64,000 nucleotides of DNA from Prevotella sp. (GCA_017619755.1 JAFZRU010000052.1:1-64000); one strand, 5' to 3'; positions 23,706 through 33,166 are shown, numbered from the stretch's first letter. Translations and numbers: made by a program. The notes: generated by a model from the letters alone, not told the origin.

Positions 23706-25238
23706 ATGAAGAAGACAGCCATTGCCGCCATCGCCATGCTGCTGATGGCAGCGCCCATCGAGGCGCAACTGCTGCGCACCACCGTGGCACAAGGAGAAAT
23801 TGAGGGAGTGAAGCACGAAGACCACGCCTTGTATATGAACATCCCCTACGCCGAGCCCCCCGTTGGGGAGTTGCGATGGAAAGCCCCCGTGCCCAAAAAG
23901 CCGTGGACCGGCGTGTACCATGCCGACAGATGGGGCGCACGACCGCCACAACCCACCGACCCCAACCAGAGTGGAAACGACATCGCCATGGGCGAGGACT
24001 GCCTCTACCTGAGTGTGGAGACACCCGCCAAGTCCCCCGGTGAAAAACTCCCCGTCTTCGTGATGATACACGGAGGAGGATTTGCCACAGGCTCCTACAG
24101 CGGAACACAGGAGAGTTTCATCCGCGAGGGAATCATCTATTGCAGCATCGAGTACCGCCTCGGCGTCCTCGGCTTCCTTGCTCACCCGGCCCTCAGCAAG
24201 GAGTCGCCAAGGGGAATTTCCGGCAACTATGGAATTATGGACCAGGTGATGGCCCTGCAATGGATTCACGACAACATCGCCGCTTTCGGGGGAGACCCTG
24301 AGAAGGTGACCATCGCAGGAGAGTCGGCTGGTGGCATCTCCGTCAGCATGCTCTGCGGCTCACCTTTGTGCAAGGGCCTTTTCCGTGGCGCCATCAGCGA
24401 GAGCGGCAGTTCCTTCTGGCCGGTCAGCGACACGAGGGGCGGAAACACGGCTATGGTCCGTGTCAAGTCAGCCGAACAGGCCGGACTTCAGTTCCAGCAA
24501 CAGCTTGGCAAGAAAAACATCAAGCAGCTCCGCAAAATGTCCTTCGAGGAACTCCTCAAGGCACAGACGGGATTGTTCTGGCCCGTGGTGGACGAGTATG
24601 TCATCACCGATGACCAGTACAAGCTCTACGAGAAGGGGCAGTACAACGATGTCAACGTACTCATCGGTACCAACTCCGACGAGGGCTCCATGTTCTCACG
24701 GCCGGCATCCGTGGCCGACTATGAGAAGAGCATCCGCGACAACTATGGCGAATGGGCCGACAGGATGCTCAAGATATACCCTGCCACCAACGAGCAGGAG
24801 GTGTATTTCGCCTCCAGCGACATCTTCCGGGACGGCAGCTTCGCTTGGGGTACATATGCCTGGGCCAACTTGCAGTCCAAGAGCGGAAAGGGAAAAGTAT
24901 TCATGTATTATTTCGACCAGGACTCTGAAAACACCATCATGCGCAGCCGCAAGGGCGGGGCGAGCCACGTGGCGGAGATGCCTTTCTTCTATGGCTATCA
25001 TTTCGGCAGCGGCAAGATGACACCCACGGAGCAGCAGATGGGGAAAATCATCACCCAGTATGTCATCAATTTCACCAAGACGGGAGACCCCAACGGTGGA
25101 GACCTGCCCTATTGGACCCGCTATGAGCAAAACAAGCCCACGGTGATGATCATGCGCGAGGGACTGCATCTCGACGTGGTGCCCAACCTGCCGCAAATGG
25201 ACTTCTTCGAGGAGTTCTTCAAAAGCCGAAGGAAGTGA
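23706..25238 (+). CDS. Secreted type-B carboxylesterase
   Basis: The start MKKTAIAAIAMLLMAAPIEA gives a clean signal peptide and a 510-aa protein of normal family length. The oxyanion-hole motif MIHGGGFATGS, the nucleophile elbow GESAGGIS (Ser207), the acidic residue in GTNSDEGSMF (about residue 325) and the His of ASHVAEMPF (about 420) make up a complete alpha/beta-hydrolase triad. EDCLYLSVETP is the second carboxylesterase signature. In gut Bacteroidetes such enzymes commonly remove ester groups from plant glycans or xenobiotics; the substrate here is not evident. Confidence 0.9.
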   Translation: MKKTAIAAIAMLLMAAPIEAQLLRTTVAQGEIEGVKHEDHALYMNIPYAEPPVGELRWKAPVPKKPWTGVYHADRWGARPPQPTDPNQSGNDIAMGEDCLYLSVETPAKSPGEKLPVFVMIHGGGFATGSYSGTQESFIREGIIYCSIEYRLGVLGFLAHPALSKESPRGISGNYGIMDQVMALQWIHDNIAAFGGDPEKVTIAGESAGGISVSMLCGSPLCKGLFRGAISESGSSFWPVSDTRGGNTAMVRVKSAEQAGLQFQQQLGKKNIKQLRKMSFEELLKAQTGLFWPVVDEYVITDDQYKLYEKGQYNDVNVLIGTNSDEGSMFSRPASVADYEKSIRDNYGEWADRMLKIYPATNEQEVYFASSDIFRDGSFAWGTYAWANLQSKSGKGKVFMYYFDQDSENTIMRSRKGGASHVAEMPFFYGYHFGSGKMTPTEQQMGKIITQYVINFTKTGDPNGGDLPYWTRYEQNKPTVMIMREGLHLDVVPNLPQMDFFEEFFKSRRK

Positions 25239-25264
25239 TACCTTTTGTAGGAATATTCAAATAA

Positions 25265-25296
25265 CGCAGTGCCCTGGTTTTTGCCAGGGCACTGCG
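25265..25296. terminator. Bidirectional terminator between convergent genes
   Basis: CGCAGTGCCCTGG and CCAGGGCACTGCG form a perfect 13-bp stem with a TTTTTG loop. It lies between the carboxylesterase (rightward) and the TonB-dependent receptor (leftward). Confidence 0.85.
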
Positions 25297-25315
25297 TTTG
25301 AAAGGTGCTGTATGT

Positions 25316-27529
25316 TTATTGCGGGGTGGTTCCCATGTCGTTGAGCATTTCGCCCTTGCTCTGCTGCTCGATGAAGTCGCTCTGCACCCTTGAGACATGC
25401 TGCTTGGCCTGTCGCTTGGTGTTGCCGAAGTTGAAGGTGACGTTGAGCGAGATGTTCTGCATGGGTACGCTGATGTTCGAGAGGTTGGTGAAGTCGGCTC
25501 CCTTGCTGTAACTGTCGATGGTGATTTTCCCGCCGTGTCCCAGTCCGGTGTTGGCCGTGATGCCTACGCTGAGCCTGTCGTCGAGGAAGGATTTCGAGAT
25601 GTTGGCGATGAGCATGTTGAAGCCGGAGTTCCATCCCTGCAGCGTGTATGTTTTGCTCGATGCGATGAGGTATGCACTGAGTTTGAGGTTGAGGGGCAGA
25701 GTTTGCTGCACACCCGCCATGACATTGGCCTGCCAGCCGTGGTTCTTGGCGTCGAGTTGGTCGCTGGTGATGTGGGCGTAGGTGAGGCCGCCGTTGATGA
25801 AGAGTCGCGTGTCCTTGTGCAGCAGCCAGTTGGCGAAGACGGTGCCGCCAGTCTCGCTCTTCTTCATGATGTTGCCGTAGGTGGTGTTGAGGATGCCGTC
25901 CTGGTAGAAGCTATACTGCTCTATGCCGTCGTCGTAGAAATTCTGGTTGAGTTTGGCGCTGAGCATGAGTTTCGGGGTGTAGAAGTTGAACACCAGTCCG
26001 ATGTTGTTGGACTTCTCCGTGGAGAGGTCGGGGTTGCCGTAGGTGCGTGCGGTGGGTGTCGTGGTGTCCACGTAAGGGTTGAGGAAGCTGATGCCCGGAC
26101 GTGTGATGCGCATGTTGTAGGTCAGTCCGATGTTGCTGGTCATGGAGAGCGGATAGGAGAGGCTTGCCGAGGGGACGAGGTTGCCGTAGTCGGTGGAGAA
26201 GTTGGCTCCGTTGCCCATTTCGTATTTCACCTCCTGCCATGTGTGTTCGTACCGCAGACCACCTTTGGCGGTGAATTTGCCAATGCCCTGCTCATATTCC
26301 GCGTAGGCGGCTGCGATGTTGTTGGTGTGGCTGTATTCCATGCTGGCGTCTTCGCTATACACGCCTCCGAGGTAGTGGTCGGCATCAGTGGTGGCCTTGC
26401 GGGCGGTGAGTTTCAAGCCGGTGTTGAACTTGCTTTTCTCGCTGATGGGTGTGGTGTAGTCGGCTTGCAGGATATGCTCGGTGGTGTTCTCGCGGCTGTC
26501 GGAGCGTTGGTTGGTCAGGTCGATGGTGGCGAGGGGGTTGCTATCGAAAATGTTGGTCGTCTCGTTTTTGGTGGGGCTGAGCGAGAGGACGTAGGTGATG
26601 GCGAACTGGCTCGTCCTGTCCTTGTTGAGGAAGCGTTGGTAGTCGAGACTTCCGGTGAAGGCGGTCTTCCGGTTCTTCATGTCCATGTCGTATCCATAGT
26701 TGAACCCTTGCCCGTAAAGCCCGCCGTACATCCCGACGGTGGAATTGCCTTTGTTGCTCATCTCGAAGGAGGTGAGTGAGGCGGAGGCGTTGATGTTGCT
26801 CACGGAGTCGATTTCATAGCCAATGGAGATACTTCCCATGGTGAAGGGGATTTTCGTCTTCGAGGAGGTGGTGGAGGCCATGGTCGAGCCATCGTTGGCG
26901 GTCCTGGTCGATACCACTTCTGTCGTTTTGGGGTGCATGTGGTTGTAGTTGGCGTTGGCGCTGTAGGAGAGTTTGCCTTTCTGTCCGCTGAGGAAAGCCC
27001 CTGCACCCAAGGCGTTGGTGCCGGCGACGGCACGCAGCGAACCGTTGTAGCCGTCAAGGCTGGCCGCCATGCCATTCTGGCGGTTCATGATGATGTTGAG
27101 CACGCCGCCGGCTCCCTCTGCGTCATAGCGGGCGCCGGGGTTGGTCACCACCTCGATGTCCTTCACGGCGGTGGCCGGCATGCTCTTGAAGATGACACTC
27201 GCGTTGGCCGTCATCATCGGGTTGGGCTTCCCATCCACATAGACTTGGAAGGCGGAGGAGCCGTTCACGGAGATGTTGTCCTGGCCATCGACGGTCACCA
27301 TGGGCACTTTCCTGAGCATGTCGAGCACGGTGGCCGTCTTGGCATCCTCGTCCAAACTCACTTTATAGGTCATCTTGTCGGTTTCCATTTTCACTAATTT
27401 CTTCTGGTGTACGACGGTGACGCCGTCGAGCTGCTTCTCCCACGTGACGGAGTCGGCGGCTATGCTGTCGTTCTGTGCCTGCAGCTGCAAGGAGCATGCG
27501 ATGGCGATGATGGTGATGAGCGTTCTCAT
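25316..27529 (-). CDS. TonB-dependent receptor / outer-membrane beta-barrel family protein
   Basis: The 737-aa protein has a signal peptide (1-18). The plug domain includes MLRKVPMVTVDGQDNISVNG, VYVDGKPNPMM and IEVVTNPGARYDAEGAGGVLNI (about 70-145), followed by an approximately 580-residue barrel of the type in Outer membrane protein beta-barrel family (OMP_b-brl_3). The N-terminal carboxypeptidase-regulatory domain common in relatives is absent. It would import a ligand using TonB energy; the substrate is unknown and no SusD partner is adjacent. A strong promoter lies at 27568-27600. Confidence 0.85.
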   Translation of the reverse strand: MRTLITIIAIACSLQLQAQNDSIAADSVTWEKQLDGVTVVHQKKLVKMETDKMTYKVSLDEDAKTATVLDMLRKVPMVTVDGQDNISVNGSSAFQVYVDGKPNPMMTANASVIFKSMPATAVKDIEVVTNPGARYDAEGAGGVLNIIMNRQNGMAASLDGYNGSLRAVAGTNALGAGAFLSGQKGKLSYSANANYNHMHPKTTEVVSTRTANDGSTMASTTSSKTKIPFTMGSISIGYEIDSVSNINASASLTSFEMSNKGNSTVGMYGGLYGQGFNYGYDMDMKNRKTAFTGSLDYQRFLNKDRTSQFAITYVLSLSPTKNETTNIFDSNPLATIDLTNQRSDSRENTTEHILQADYTTPISEKSKFNTGLKLTARKATTDADHYLGGVYSEDASMEYSHTNNIAAAYAEYEQGIGKFTAKGGLRYEHTWQEVKYEMGNGANFSTDYGNLVPSASLSYPLSMTSNIGLTYNMRITRPGISFLNPYVDTTTPTARTYGNPDLSTEKSNNIGLVFNFYTPKLMLSAKLNQNFYDDGIEQYSFYQDGILNTTYGNIMKKSETGGTVFANWLLHKDTRLFINGGLTYAHITSDQLDAKNHGWQANVMAGVQQTLPLNLKLSAYLIASSKTYTLQGWNSGFNMLIANISKSFLDDRLSVGITANTGLGHGGKITIDSYSKGADFTNLSNISVPMQNISLNVTFNFGNTKRQAKQHVSRVQSDFIEQQSKGEMLNDMGTTPQ

Positions 27530-27567
27530 ATCTTTGTCTGTTTTATGGTTGTTTTCTGTTTACGCTG

Positions 27568-27600
27568 CAAAGTTAAGCCCTGTTCTCCCATGTCACCAAA
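27568..27600 (-). promoter_or_regulatory. Promoter of the TonB-dependent receptor gene
   Basis: Minus-strand TTTG (27600-27597), 21 nt, TAACTTTG (27575-27568), about 38 nt before the ATG. Confidence 0.65.
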
Positions 27601-27769
27601 TACTTTTCGACCACTTGCCGCGTTTGCTTCGACCACTTTTTTATGCGCACCACGTCATGGGGCGGTTTTCTTTGTCAGGTGGGAGGGGAGAGGCGGGGTG
27701 GATGAACCAGCTTTTTCCGCACTTAATATATTTTAACGCTTTCAAGAGGGCATTTCTTTTGTTTTTTCA

Positions 27770-27777
27770 TAAATTTG
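27770..27777 (+). promoter_or_regulatory. -7 box for the FISUMP/dockerin gene
   Basis: TAAATTTG, 24 nt before the ATG at 27802. No clear -33. Confidence 0.5.
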
Positions 27778-27801
27778 CCGTTTGAAAGCATCTCAACTGC
27801 A

Positions 27802-29679
27802 ATGAAGAAAATACTATTCACTATCCTATTGGCATTGGTTGCCATGACGGTTGACGCCAAGACTTACCTATACGATGTCAACAAGGACGGCATTGTCAAC
27901 GTCACTGATGTGACGTTTCTGGTCAACCACATCTTGGGCGTTCCCAACGAGGGTGAGGAAAACAACGTTTATGATGTTGATGGTGACGGCGTGACCAATG
28001 TCGCTGACGTGACTTTCCTGGTCAACAATATCCTGGGCGTTCCCAACCCGAAAGAGGGGTTGTGTCCCGACAACAACCACCCGCACTTGATCGACCTCGG
28101 ACTGCCTTCCGGCACGGAGTGGTCGTGCTGCAACGTGGGGGCAGACGCCCCGGAGAGTTTTGGCTGCTACTACGCCTGGGGTGAGACGGAGGAGAAGGAG
28201 TGGTACGACAAGAGCAACTACAACAGTTTGGTGGGGGCATCCATCGACCCCGATAACATCTCTGGAACAGCGTACGACGTGGCGTATCAGACGTTGGGCA
28301 ACGTGTTTATGCCTACGCGAAAACAAGCAGAAGAACTGCTTGAAAACTGCACCTCCGAATGGATGACCATCAACGGGATTCCCGGGCTGCGTGTCCTCGC
28401 CCCCAACCGTGAAGCCATCTTCCTGCCCGCCGCTGGTACGAAAGATGAGTCTGGCCTTTACTTTGATGGCAGGGCTGGCTGCTATTGGTTGTCAAAGGCA
28501 GCCGACAGGGACATGTCTTGGGCATACAGCATCTACTTCATGTCATCGAGAAGACCCACCATTCCAGATGATTATTGCTACCATGGCTCAAGCGTACGCC
28601 CAGTGTCCCTGCCCCAACTCAAACTCTCCACTTCCACCCTCTACATCGGAGTGGGGCAATCAAGAAGAGTGCAAATCAAATCAGGCAGCGGCAACTACAC
28701 CGTAGAGACCAGCAATTTTGAGGCGGCATCGGCATCTTTGGAGGAAAATTCCTTTGTCGTGGTGTATGGCCGTGGACATCGGGGCAATATGTCAGCCACC
28801 ATCACGGTGACAGACACGGAATTCGGACAGACTGCAACGATTGATGTGATCATTGTTGACAACCTTGAAATCTCCGAGAATGAACTCTCTCTTGCTCTTT
28901 CATGCGAAGGAACGGTGGAAATCACGTCGGGTACCGGCAACTACACCGTGGAGAGCCGGAACAAGGACGTGGCCACGGCGAGATTGGAGGACAACTCGGT
29001 CATCGTGAAAGGCGTTGGCGTAGGAGAGACCAACATCACCGTGACAGACTTGTTGACAGACCAATCAAAAAACATCAGTGTCTCAGTGTTCATTGAATCC
29101 ATCCTCACCTGCCCCAACGACAACCACCCGCACCTTATTGACTTAGGGCTGCCATCGAGAACCCTGTGGTCTTGTTGCAACGTGGGAGCCACAGCCCCCG
29201 AGGGCTATGGCGGTTACTACTCTTGGGGCGAGACGACGGATAGGAATTGTTATGATTGGACAACCTATACTCTTTGCCATGGGAAATACGGCACCTGCTT
29301 CAACCTTGGTGACGACATCGCTGGCACGAGGTATGACGTGGCTCACGTGACATGGGGCTCGTCCTGGGTGATGCCGTCGTATGAGCAATTCAAAGAATTG
29401 TTTGATAATACTACTCGCGAATGGATAGCTCTCGACGGGATGAATATGCTGAAATTGACCGGTAGCAACAATGGTGTCATCTACTTGCCTTATGCCGGTT
29501 ACAAATGGGGGTATGACTGCGAGGAGGAAAACAACTACGCCGCTTACTGGACATCCATACCGTACCCATCAAACTCTAACAAGGCTTACAGCTTCAGCAT
29601 GTATGCTGGTGATAATACCTATAGCCTTGATGAAGAATTCCGCTACAGTGGCTTAAGCGTGCGACCGGTTTTCAAGTAA
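27802..29679 (+). CDS. Secreted protein with N-terminal dockerin-like repeats, two FISUMP domains and Ig-like domains
   Basis: The start MKKILFTILLALVAMTVDA gives a signal peptide; total 625 aa. Residues of about 24-78 hold two calcium-loop repeats (DVNKDGIVNVTDVTFLV and DVDGDGVTNVADVTFLV) of dockerin type I pattern. Two Fibrobacter succinogenes major paralogous (FISUMP) domains follow, about 95-265 and 436-625, both opening with HPHLIDLGLPS and containing WGET. Between them are two Ig-like (bacterial Ig-like group 2 style) modules (about 273-353 and 354-430), repeating GSGNYTVETSN and GTGNYTVESRN. It is probably surface-exposed. The dockerin is N-terminal, whereas it is C-terminal in the other dockerin-like proteins here. 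The gene ends 17 nt before mlaE. Confidence 0.8.
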   Translation: MKKILFTILLALVAMTVDAKTYLYDVNKDGIVNVTDVTFLVNHILGVPNEGEENNVYDVDGDGVTNVADVTFLVNNILGVPNPKEGLCPDNNHPHLIDLGLPSGTEWSCCNVGADAPESFGCYYAWGETEEKEWYDKSNYNSLVGASIDPDNISGTAYDVAYQTLGNVFMPTRKQAEELLENCTSEWMTINGIPGLRVLAPNREAIFLPAAGTKDESGLYFDGRAGCYWLSKAADRDMSWAYSIYFMSSRRPTIPDDYCYHGSSVRPVSLPQLKLSTSTLYIGVGQSRRVQIKSGSGNYTVETSNFEAASASLEENSFVVVYGRGHRGNMSATITVTDTEFGQTATIDVIIVDNLEISENELSLALSCEGTVEITSGTGNYTVESRNKDVATARLEDNSVIVKGVGVGETNITVTDLLTDQSKNISVSVFIESILTCPNDNHPHLIDLGLPSRTLWSCCNVGATAPEGYGGYYSWGETTDRNCYDWTTYTLCHGKYGTCFNLGDDIAGTRYDVAHVTWGSSWVMPSYEQFKELFDNTTREWIALDGMNMLKLTGSNNGVIYLPYAGYKWGYDCEEENNYAAYWTSIPYPSNSNKAYSFSMYAGDNTYSLDEEFRYSGLSVRPVFK

Positions 29680-29696
29680 GTAATGCTCATCATATT

Positions 29697-30443
29697 ATGT
29701 TCATCATCAATTCACTACATACTTTTGGCAAATACCTGCTTCTCATGGGCCGGACGTTTTCACGTCCGGAGCGTATGAGGATGTTTATGAAAAGATACGT
29801 GAACGAGATGTCTGCCCTTGGCGTGGACTCCATCGGGATTGTGTTGCTCATTTCCTTCTTCATCGGGGCGGTGATATGCATACAGATGAAACTCAACATC
29901 CAAAGCCCGTGGATGCCGAAGTTCGTCACTGGATACACCACACGCGAAATCATGCTCTTGGAGTTCTCATCCTCCATCATGTGTCTCATCCTGGCTGGAA
30001 AGGTGGGCTCCAACATCGCCTCCGAACTCGGCACCATGCGCGTCACGCAGCAAATCGACGCACTGGAAATCATGGGGGTCAACTCCGCCAGCTACCTTAT
30101 TTTGCCCAAAATACTCGGGATGATCACCATCATGCCGTTCCTCGTGATTTTCAGTGCTGCCACCGGCATACTCGGGGCATACGCCACGGCTTACATCGGA
30201 CATGTGCTAAGCCCCGACGACCTGACCATAGGCATCCAGCACGATTTCAACGCCTGGTTCATGTGGATGAGTATCATCAAGAGCCTCTTCTTCGCTTTCA
30301 TCATTTCAAGTGTGTCGTCATACTATGGATACTCCGTCGAGGGCGGCTCCGTGGAGGTGGGAAAGTCGAGCACCGATGCCGTGGTGTCGAGCAGCGTGCT
30401 CATCCTCTTCTCCGATGTCTTCCTCACACAACTCCTTTCCTAA
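29697..30443 (+). CDS. mlaE: MlaE-family lipid ABC transporter permease
   Basis: The 248-aa integral membrane protein has about five to six hydrophobic segments and the MlaE-typical stretch SSIMCLILAGKVGSNIASELGTM followed by VTQQIDALEIMGVN, the coupling loop for the ATPase. It is the permease of an MCE-type system that moves phospholipids between the membranes. The ATPase gene follows 12 nt later. The periplasmic MCE (MlaD) subunit, often nearby, is not found in this window. Confidence 0.9.
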   Translation: MFIINSLHTFGKYLLLMGRTFSRPERMRMFMKRYVNEMSALGVDSIGIVLLISFFIGAVICIQMKLNIQSPWMPKFVTGYTTREIMLLEFSSSIMCLILAGKVGSNIASELGTMRVTQQIDALEIMGVNSASYLILPKILGMITIMPFLVIFSAATGILGAYATAYIGHVLSPDDLTIGIQHDFNAWFMWMSIIKSLFFAFIISSVSSYYGYSVEGGSVEVGKSSTDAVVSSSVLILFSDVFLTQLLS

Positions 30444-30455
30444 CTTTTTGTCAAG

Positions 30456-31229
30456 ATGATAGAAATCAAGAACCTGTACAAGTCGTTTGAGGACAAGGAG
30501 GTGCTCCACGACATCAGTGCCGTTTTCGAGAATGGCAAGACCAACCTCATCATTGGTCAGAGCGGCTCTGGAAAAACGGTGCTGATGAAAAACCTCGTGG
30601 GGCTGCTCGACCCCACAAAAGGGCAGGTGCTATACGACGGGCGAGACTTCGTCGCCATGGGGAAGCGCGAGAAAGTCAGGTTGCGCAGGGAGATGGGAAT
30701 GATATTCCAAAGTGCTGCACTCTTCGACTCCCTCTCCGTTCTGGAAAACGTCATGTTCCCGCTCGACATGTTCTCCTCCATGAATTTGCGCGAGCGTGTG
30801 AAGAGGGCCAGGGAATGTCTCGACCGTGTCAACCTGGTGGATGCTCAAGATAAATTCCCGGGAGAAATCTCAGGGGGAATGCAGAAGAGAGTGGCCATCG
30901 CAAGGGCCATCGCCCTCAACCCCAAATACCTCTTCTGCGACGAACCCAACTCCGGTCTCGACCCCAAGACCTCCCTCGTCATCGACGACCTGCTCAGCAG
31001 CATCACCAAGGAGTACAACACCACCACCATCATCAACACCCATGACATGAATTCCGTCATGGGCATTGGTGAAAACATCATCTTCATTTACAAAGGGCAC
31101 AAGGATTGGCAGGGATGCAGCGCCGACATCATGGACTCCTCCAACAAGCGGCTCACCGACTTCATCTTCGCCAGCGACCTCCTCAAGGAAATGCGGTCCA
31201 TGGTCAATGAGCAGCACAAGGGGAAATAA
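30456..31229 (+). CDS. mlaF: MlaF-family lipid ABC transporter ATP-binding protein
   Basis: The 257-aa ATPase has Walker A GQSGSGKTVLMKN (about residue 34), Q-loop GMIFQSAALFDSL, signature ISGGMQKRVAIARAI (about 137-151), Walker B YLFCDEPNSGLDP and the H-loop INTHDMNSV. The Q-loop with ALFDSLSVLENV and the ISGGM signature are typical of the Mla group. It pairs with the preceding permease as a phospholipid transporter at the inner membrane. Confidence 0.92.
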   Translation: MIEIKNLYKSFEDKEVLHDISAVFENGKTNLIIGQSGSGKTVLMKNLVGLLDPTKGQVLYDGRDFVAMGKREKVRLRREMGMIFQSAALFDSLSVLENVMFPLDMFSSMNLRERVKRARECLDRVNLVDAQDKFPGEISGGMQKRVAIARAIALNPKYLFCDEPNSGLDPKTSLVIDDLLSSITKEYNTTTIINTHDMNSVMGIGENIIFIYKGHKDWQGCSADIMDSSNKRLTDFIFASDLLKEMRSMVNEQHKGK

Positions 31230-31255
31230 AAAATTCAGACCTGTACGGTAGGAAA

Positions 31256-31466
31256 CGGCTTGAAAGGCCAAAAGCAATTAGCCCGGGGCAACGCCCTGGG
31301 GAATAGGGTGAGCCAATTATCGCCCTGCAAGGGCAAAAGCCTTATAGATGTCATAATGCTTTTGCCCTTTCAGGGCGCAAACTACTCCGTCATTTACCCA
31401 GGGCGTTGCCCTGGGCTGGTATCTCGTTGGCCTTTCAGGCCGTCTTTGCACAAAATCCTCCGCACA
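31256..31466. repeat. Long nested palindromic element, copy B
   Basis: This has the same nested design and nearly the same sequence as 20886-21101, in the same orientation, with small differences such as CGGCTTGAAAGGCC for CGGCCTGAAAGGCC and a 3-nt shorter core. It lies between mlaF (rightward) and a leftward gene, so it sits where a bidirectional terminator would be. Confidence 0.9.
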
Positions 31467-31478
31467 GGACGGAAAGTT

Positions 31479-31802
31479 CTACGCTGTGGCGATACGGCGG
31501 CGGTAGATGAGGGCTGCGGCTATGCACAATGCCAAGGCTGCCGCCACGACAACGGCTGTCCACAACAGCGTGGAGGAACCGCCGTCGCCCATGTTCACCA
31601 TACCGGGCTGGAGGGCGGCGGAAGCGGTGTCGGTCACTTCGTTTTCCAACTTGAGCAAGGAGTCCCTGACGATGAGAAAGGAGTCCTTGGCTTGCTCGTA
31701 AGTGTCTTGCACCTTCTCCGGCCGGACGATGGGTCGGTGGGGGCGGGTCCAATGCTCACCATGTATGGGAGCGATGTCCATCATGAAATTTGTCCACGTC
31801 AT
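31479..31802 (-). CDS. Hypothetical 107-aa protein with one C-terminal membrane helix
   Basis: I use the first ATG at 31802 (MTWTNFMMD). The central part is helical and charged (VQDTYEQAKDSFLIVRDSLLKL); residues of about 82-100 form one transmembrane helix followed by YRRRIA, suggesting a tail-anchored protein with a short cytoplasmic basic end. I recognise no family. It is the last of three closely spaced leftward genes (44 nt after the previous stop). Confidence 0.6.
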   Translation of the reverse strand: MTWTNFMMDIAPIHGEHWTRPHRPIVRPEKVQDTYEQAKDSFLIVRDSLLKLENEVTDTASAALQPGMVNMGDGGSSTLLWTAVVVAAALALCIAAALIYRRRIATA

Positions 31803-31846
31803 ATTCAATAGTTTTTTATGTTTGTTGTTTCATTTTTTTGAGAGGA

Positions 31847-32188
31847 TTACAAGATGCCGGCCATCATGCCTAACAGTTGCATCAGGATGCCAAAGAGACA
31901 ACTGACAGCATTGCACAGCACGCTGTAGGTCATGGCCTGCGAGGGCTTTCTCACAAGGGCCTCGTAACAGAGCGCCTCCACGACAACCACCATCGTCTCG
32001 CCGATGAGGAAGGCGGCTGTACCGCCATCCACCATTGTCAAGTAGAGATTGAGCGGCACGTTGGTCAACACGTTGACCGCGATGGAGGCCCGCAGCACTT
32101 TTTTCCTCTTCTCGCCCATGAGCAGCAGCAAGCCATATTCCACCAGGATGGTGGCGCAGAGGGCGAATGCTATCCAGCACGTCAGCAT
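31847..32188 (-). CDS. Small polytopic membrane protein, 113 aa
   Basis: Three to four hydrophobic segments are visible (WIAFALCATILVEYGLLLLM, AVNVLTNVPLNLYL, AFLIGETMVVVVEALCY, VLCNAVSCLFGILMQLLGMM) with a basic loop EKRKKVLRAS between the first two. Family unknown. The start lies 12 nt after the MFS gene stop, so it is probably cotranscribed with it. Confidence 0.65.
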   Translation of the reverse strand: MLTCWIAFALCATILVEYGLLLLMGEKRKKVLRASIAVNVLTNVPLNLYLTMVDGGTAAFLIGETMVVVVEALCYEALVRKPSQAMTYSVLCNAVSCLFGILMQLLGMMAGIL

Positions 32189-32200
32189 GGCCGTCGGGCT

Positions 32201-33166
32201 TTACATGGTGGCCAACAGGTAGCCGGGGATGAGGGCTGCGGCGAGGATGCCGAAGGCAAGTCCCTCACGGCCTTCGAGCACCACGTTGGCTAAGTAGAGG
32301 GTGACAGGCATGGTGCAGTTGATGAGAAACACACCAGCCAAGAGCAGAGCGACGCTCGACGGCCCAGCAGCGAAACAGAGAGCCGTAGCCATCAGCACGA
32401 CGACCATCGACTTGACGATGCCCCAACGCGTGGCGAGCCACCCTCCAGCCATCTTGCCGAGCATGGCTGTTCCTCCCACCATCAGCACCACCACCGGGGT
32501 CTTGTGCATCCCGGCGGAAAATACTTCGCCAGAGTAGGAGCGGAACATGACGAATGCCACCAAGGCGGCCATGGAGCACCACACGATAGTCTGCCCGTAA
32601 GTTTTGCCTTGCTTGGCGGTCTCTCCTTTGCTGAAAGTGCCGTCCATTCGCACGTGTGTCAGTGAGAGGAGGCAGATGAGCAGCAGGAAGGTTTGCAACA
32701 GCCCCCATGAGTGGAATGTCACGCCCACGGCGAGGCCAAAGGCTCCTGTGGAGACAAACACGCCCATGGCGCGCATGTCGTTGCCCATCGTCAGTACGGT
32801 CTGCTTGCCACCCCACACATGGAATAGCGAGTTGCCCGTGCCGAGCAGCAAGGCCACAAGCCACACGCCCGAACGGACGCCGGGTGCTGCGGCAACCACC
32901 GAAGCCATCATGACGGCGGCGGCGAGGAGCACCACGGCGGCGAGGAGCAGCCAATGGCGGTGCTTGGTGCGGTCTGCCATCCACCCGGTGAGGGGCTGTG
33001 TCATGAAGGCCAGGATGTTGTAGGTGAGAAAGACTTTTGCCATACCTTGGATGCCGGGGGTGTCCAGCATCAGGTATAGGCAGCAGACGCACAGACCGTC
33101 CACTAAGAAATGCATGGCGGCACTCACGCCCACCATCCACTCATGTCTTCTCAGCGTAATGGGCAT
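32201..33166 (-). CDS. MFS transporter (Fsr-like)
   Basis: The 321-aa protein has about 11 to 12 tightly spaced membrane helices and the MFS loop motif GWMADRTKHR between helices 2 and 3. The opening MHFLVDGLC resembles the His/Asp start of fosmidomycin-resistance-type exporters. It is shorter than usual (about 390-400 aa) because loops are compact. Substrate unknown. It starts only 21 nt after the susD stop, so it could be the fourth gene of the SusC/D operon. Confidence 0.8.
   Translation of the reverse strand: MPITLRRHEWMVGVSAAMHFLVDGLCVCCLYLMLDTPGIQGMAKVFLTYNILAFMTQPLTGWMADRTKHRHWLLLAAVVLLAAAVMMASVVAAAPGVRSGVWLVALLLGTGNSLFHVWGGKQTVLTMGNDMRAMGVFVSTGAFGLAVGVTFHSWGLLQTFLLLICLLSLTHVRMDGTFSKGETAKQGKTYGQTIVWCSMAALVAFVMFRSYSGEVFSAGMHKTPVVVLMVGGTAMLGKMAGGWLATRWGIVKSMVVVLMATALCFAAGPSSVALLLAGVFLINCTMPVTLYLANVVLEGREGLAFGILAAALIPGYLLATM

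Noticed and set aside
25397-26779. Long rightward frame opposite the TonB-dependent receptor
   Set aside because: Composition is shadow-like (Val/Glu/Gly) and the sense strand encodes a convincing beta-barrel.
31260-31811. Rightward frame starting in the palindromic element copy B
   Set aside because: It runs through the repeat and then antisense to the small membrane-protein gene.
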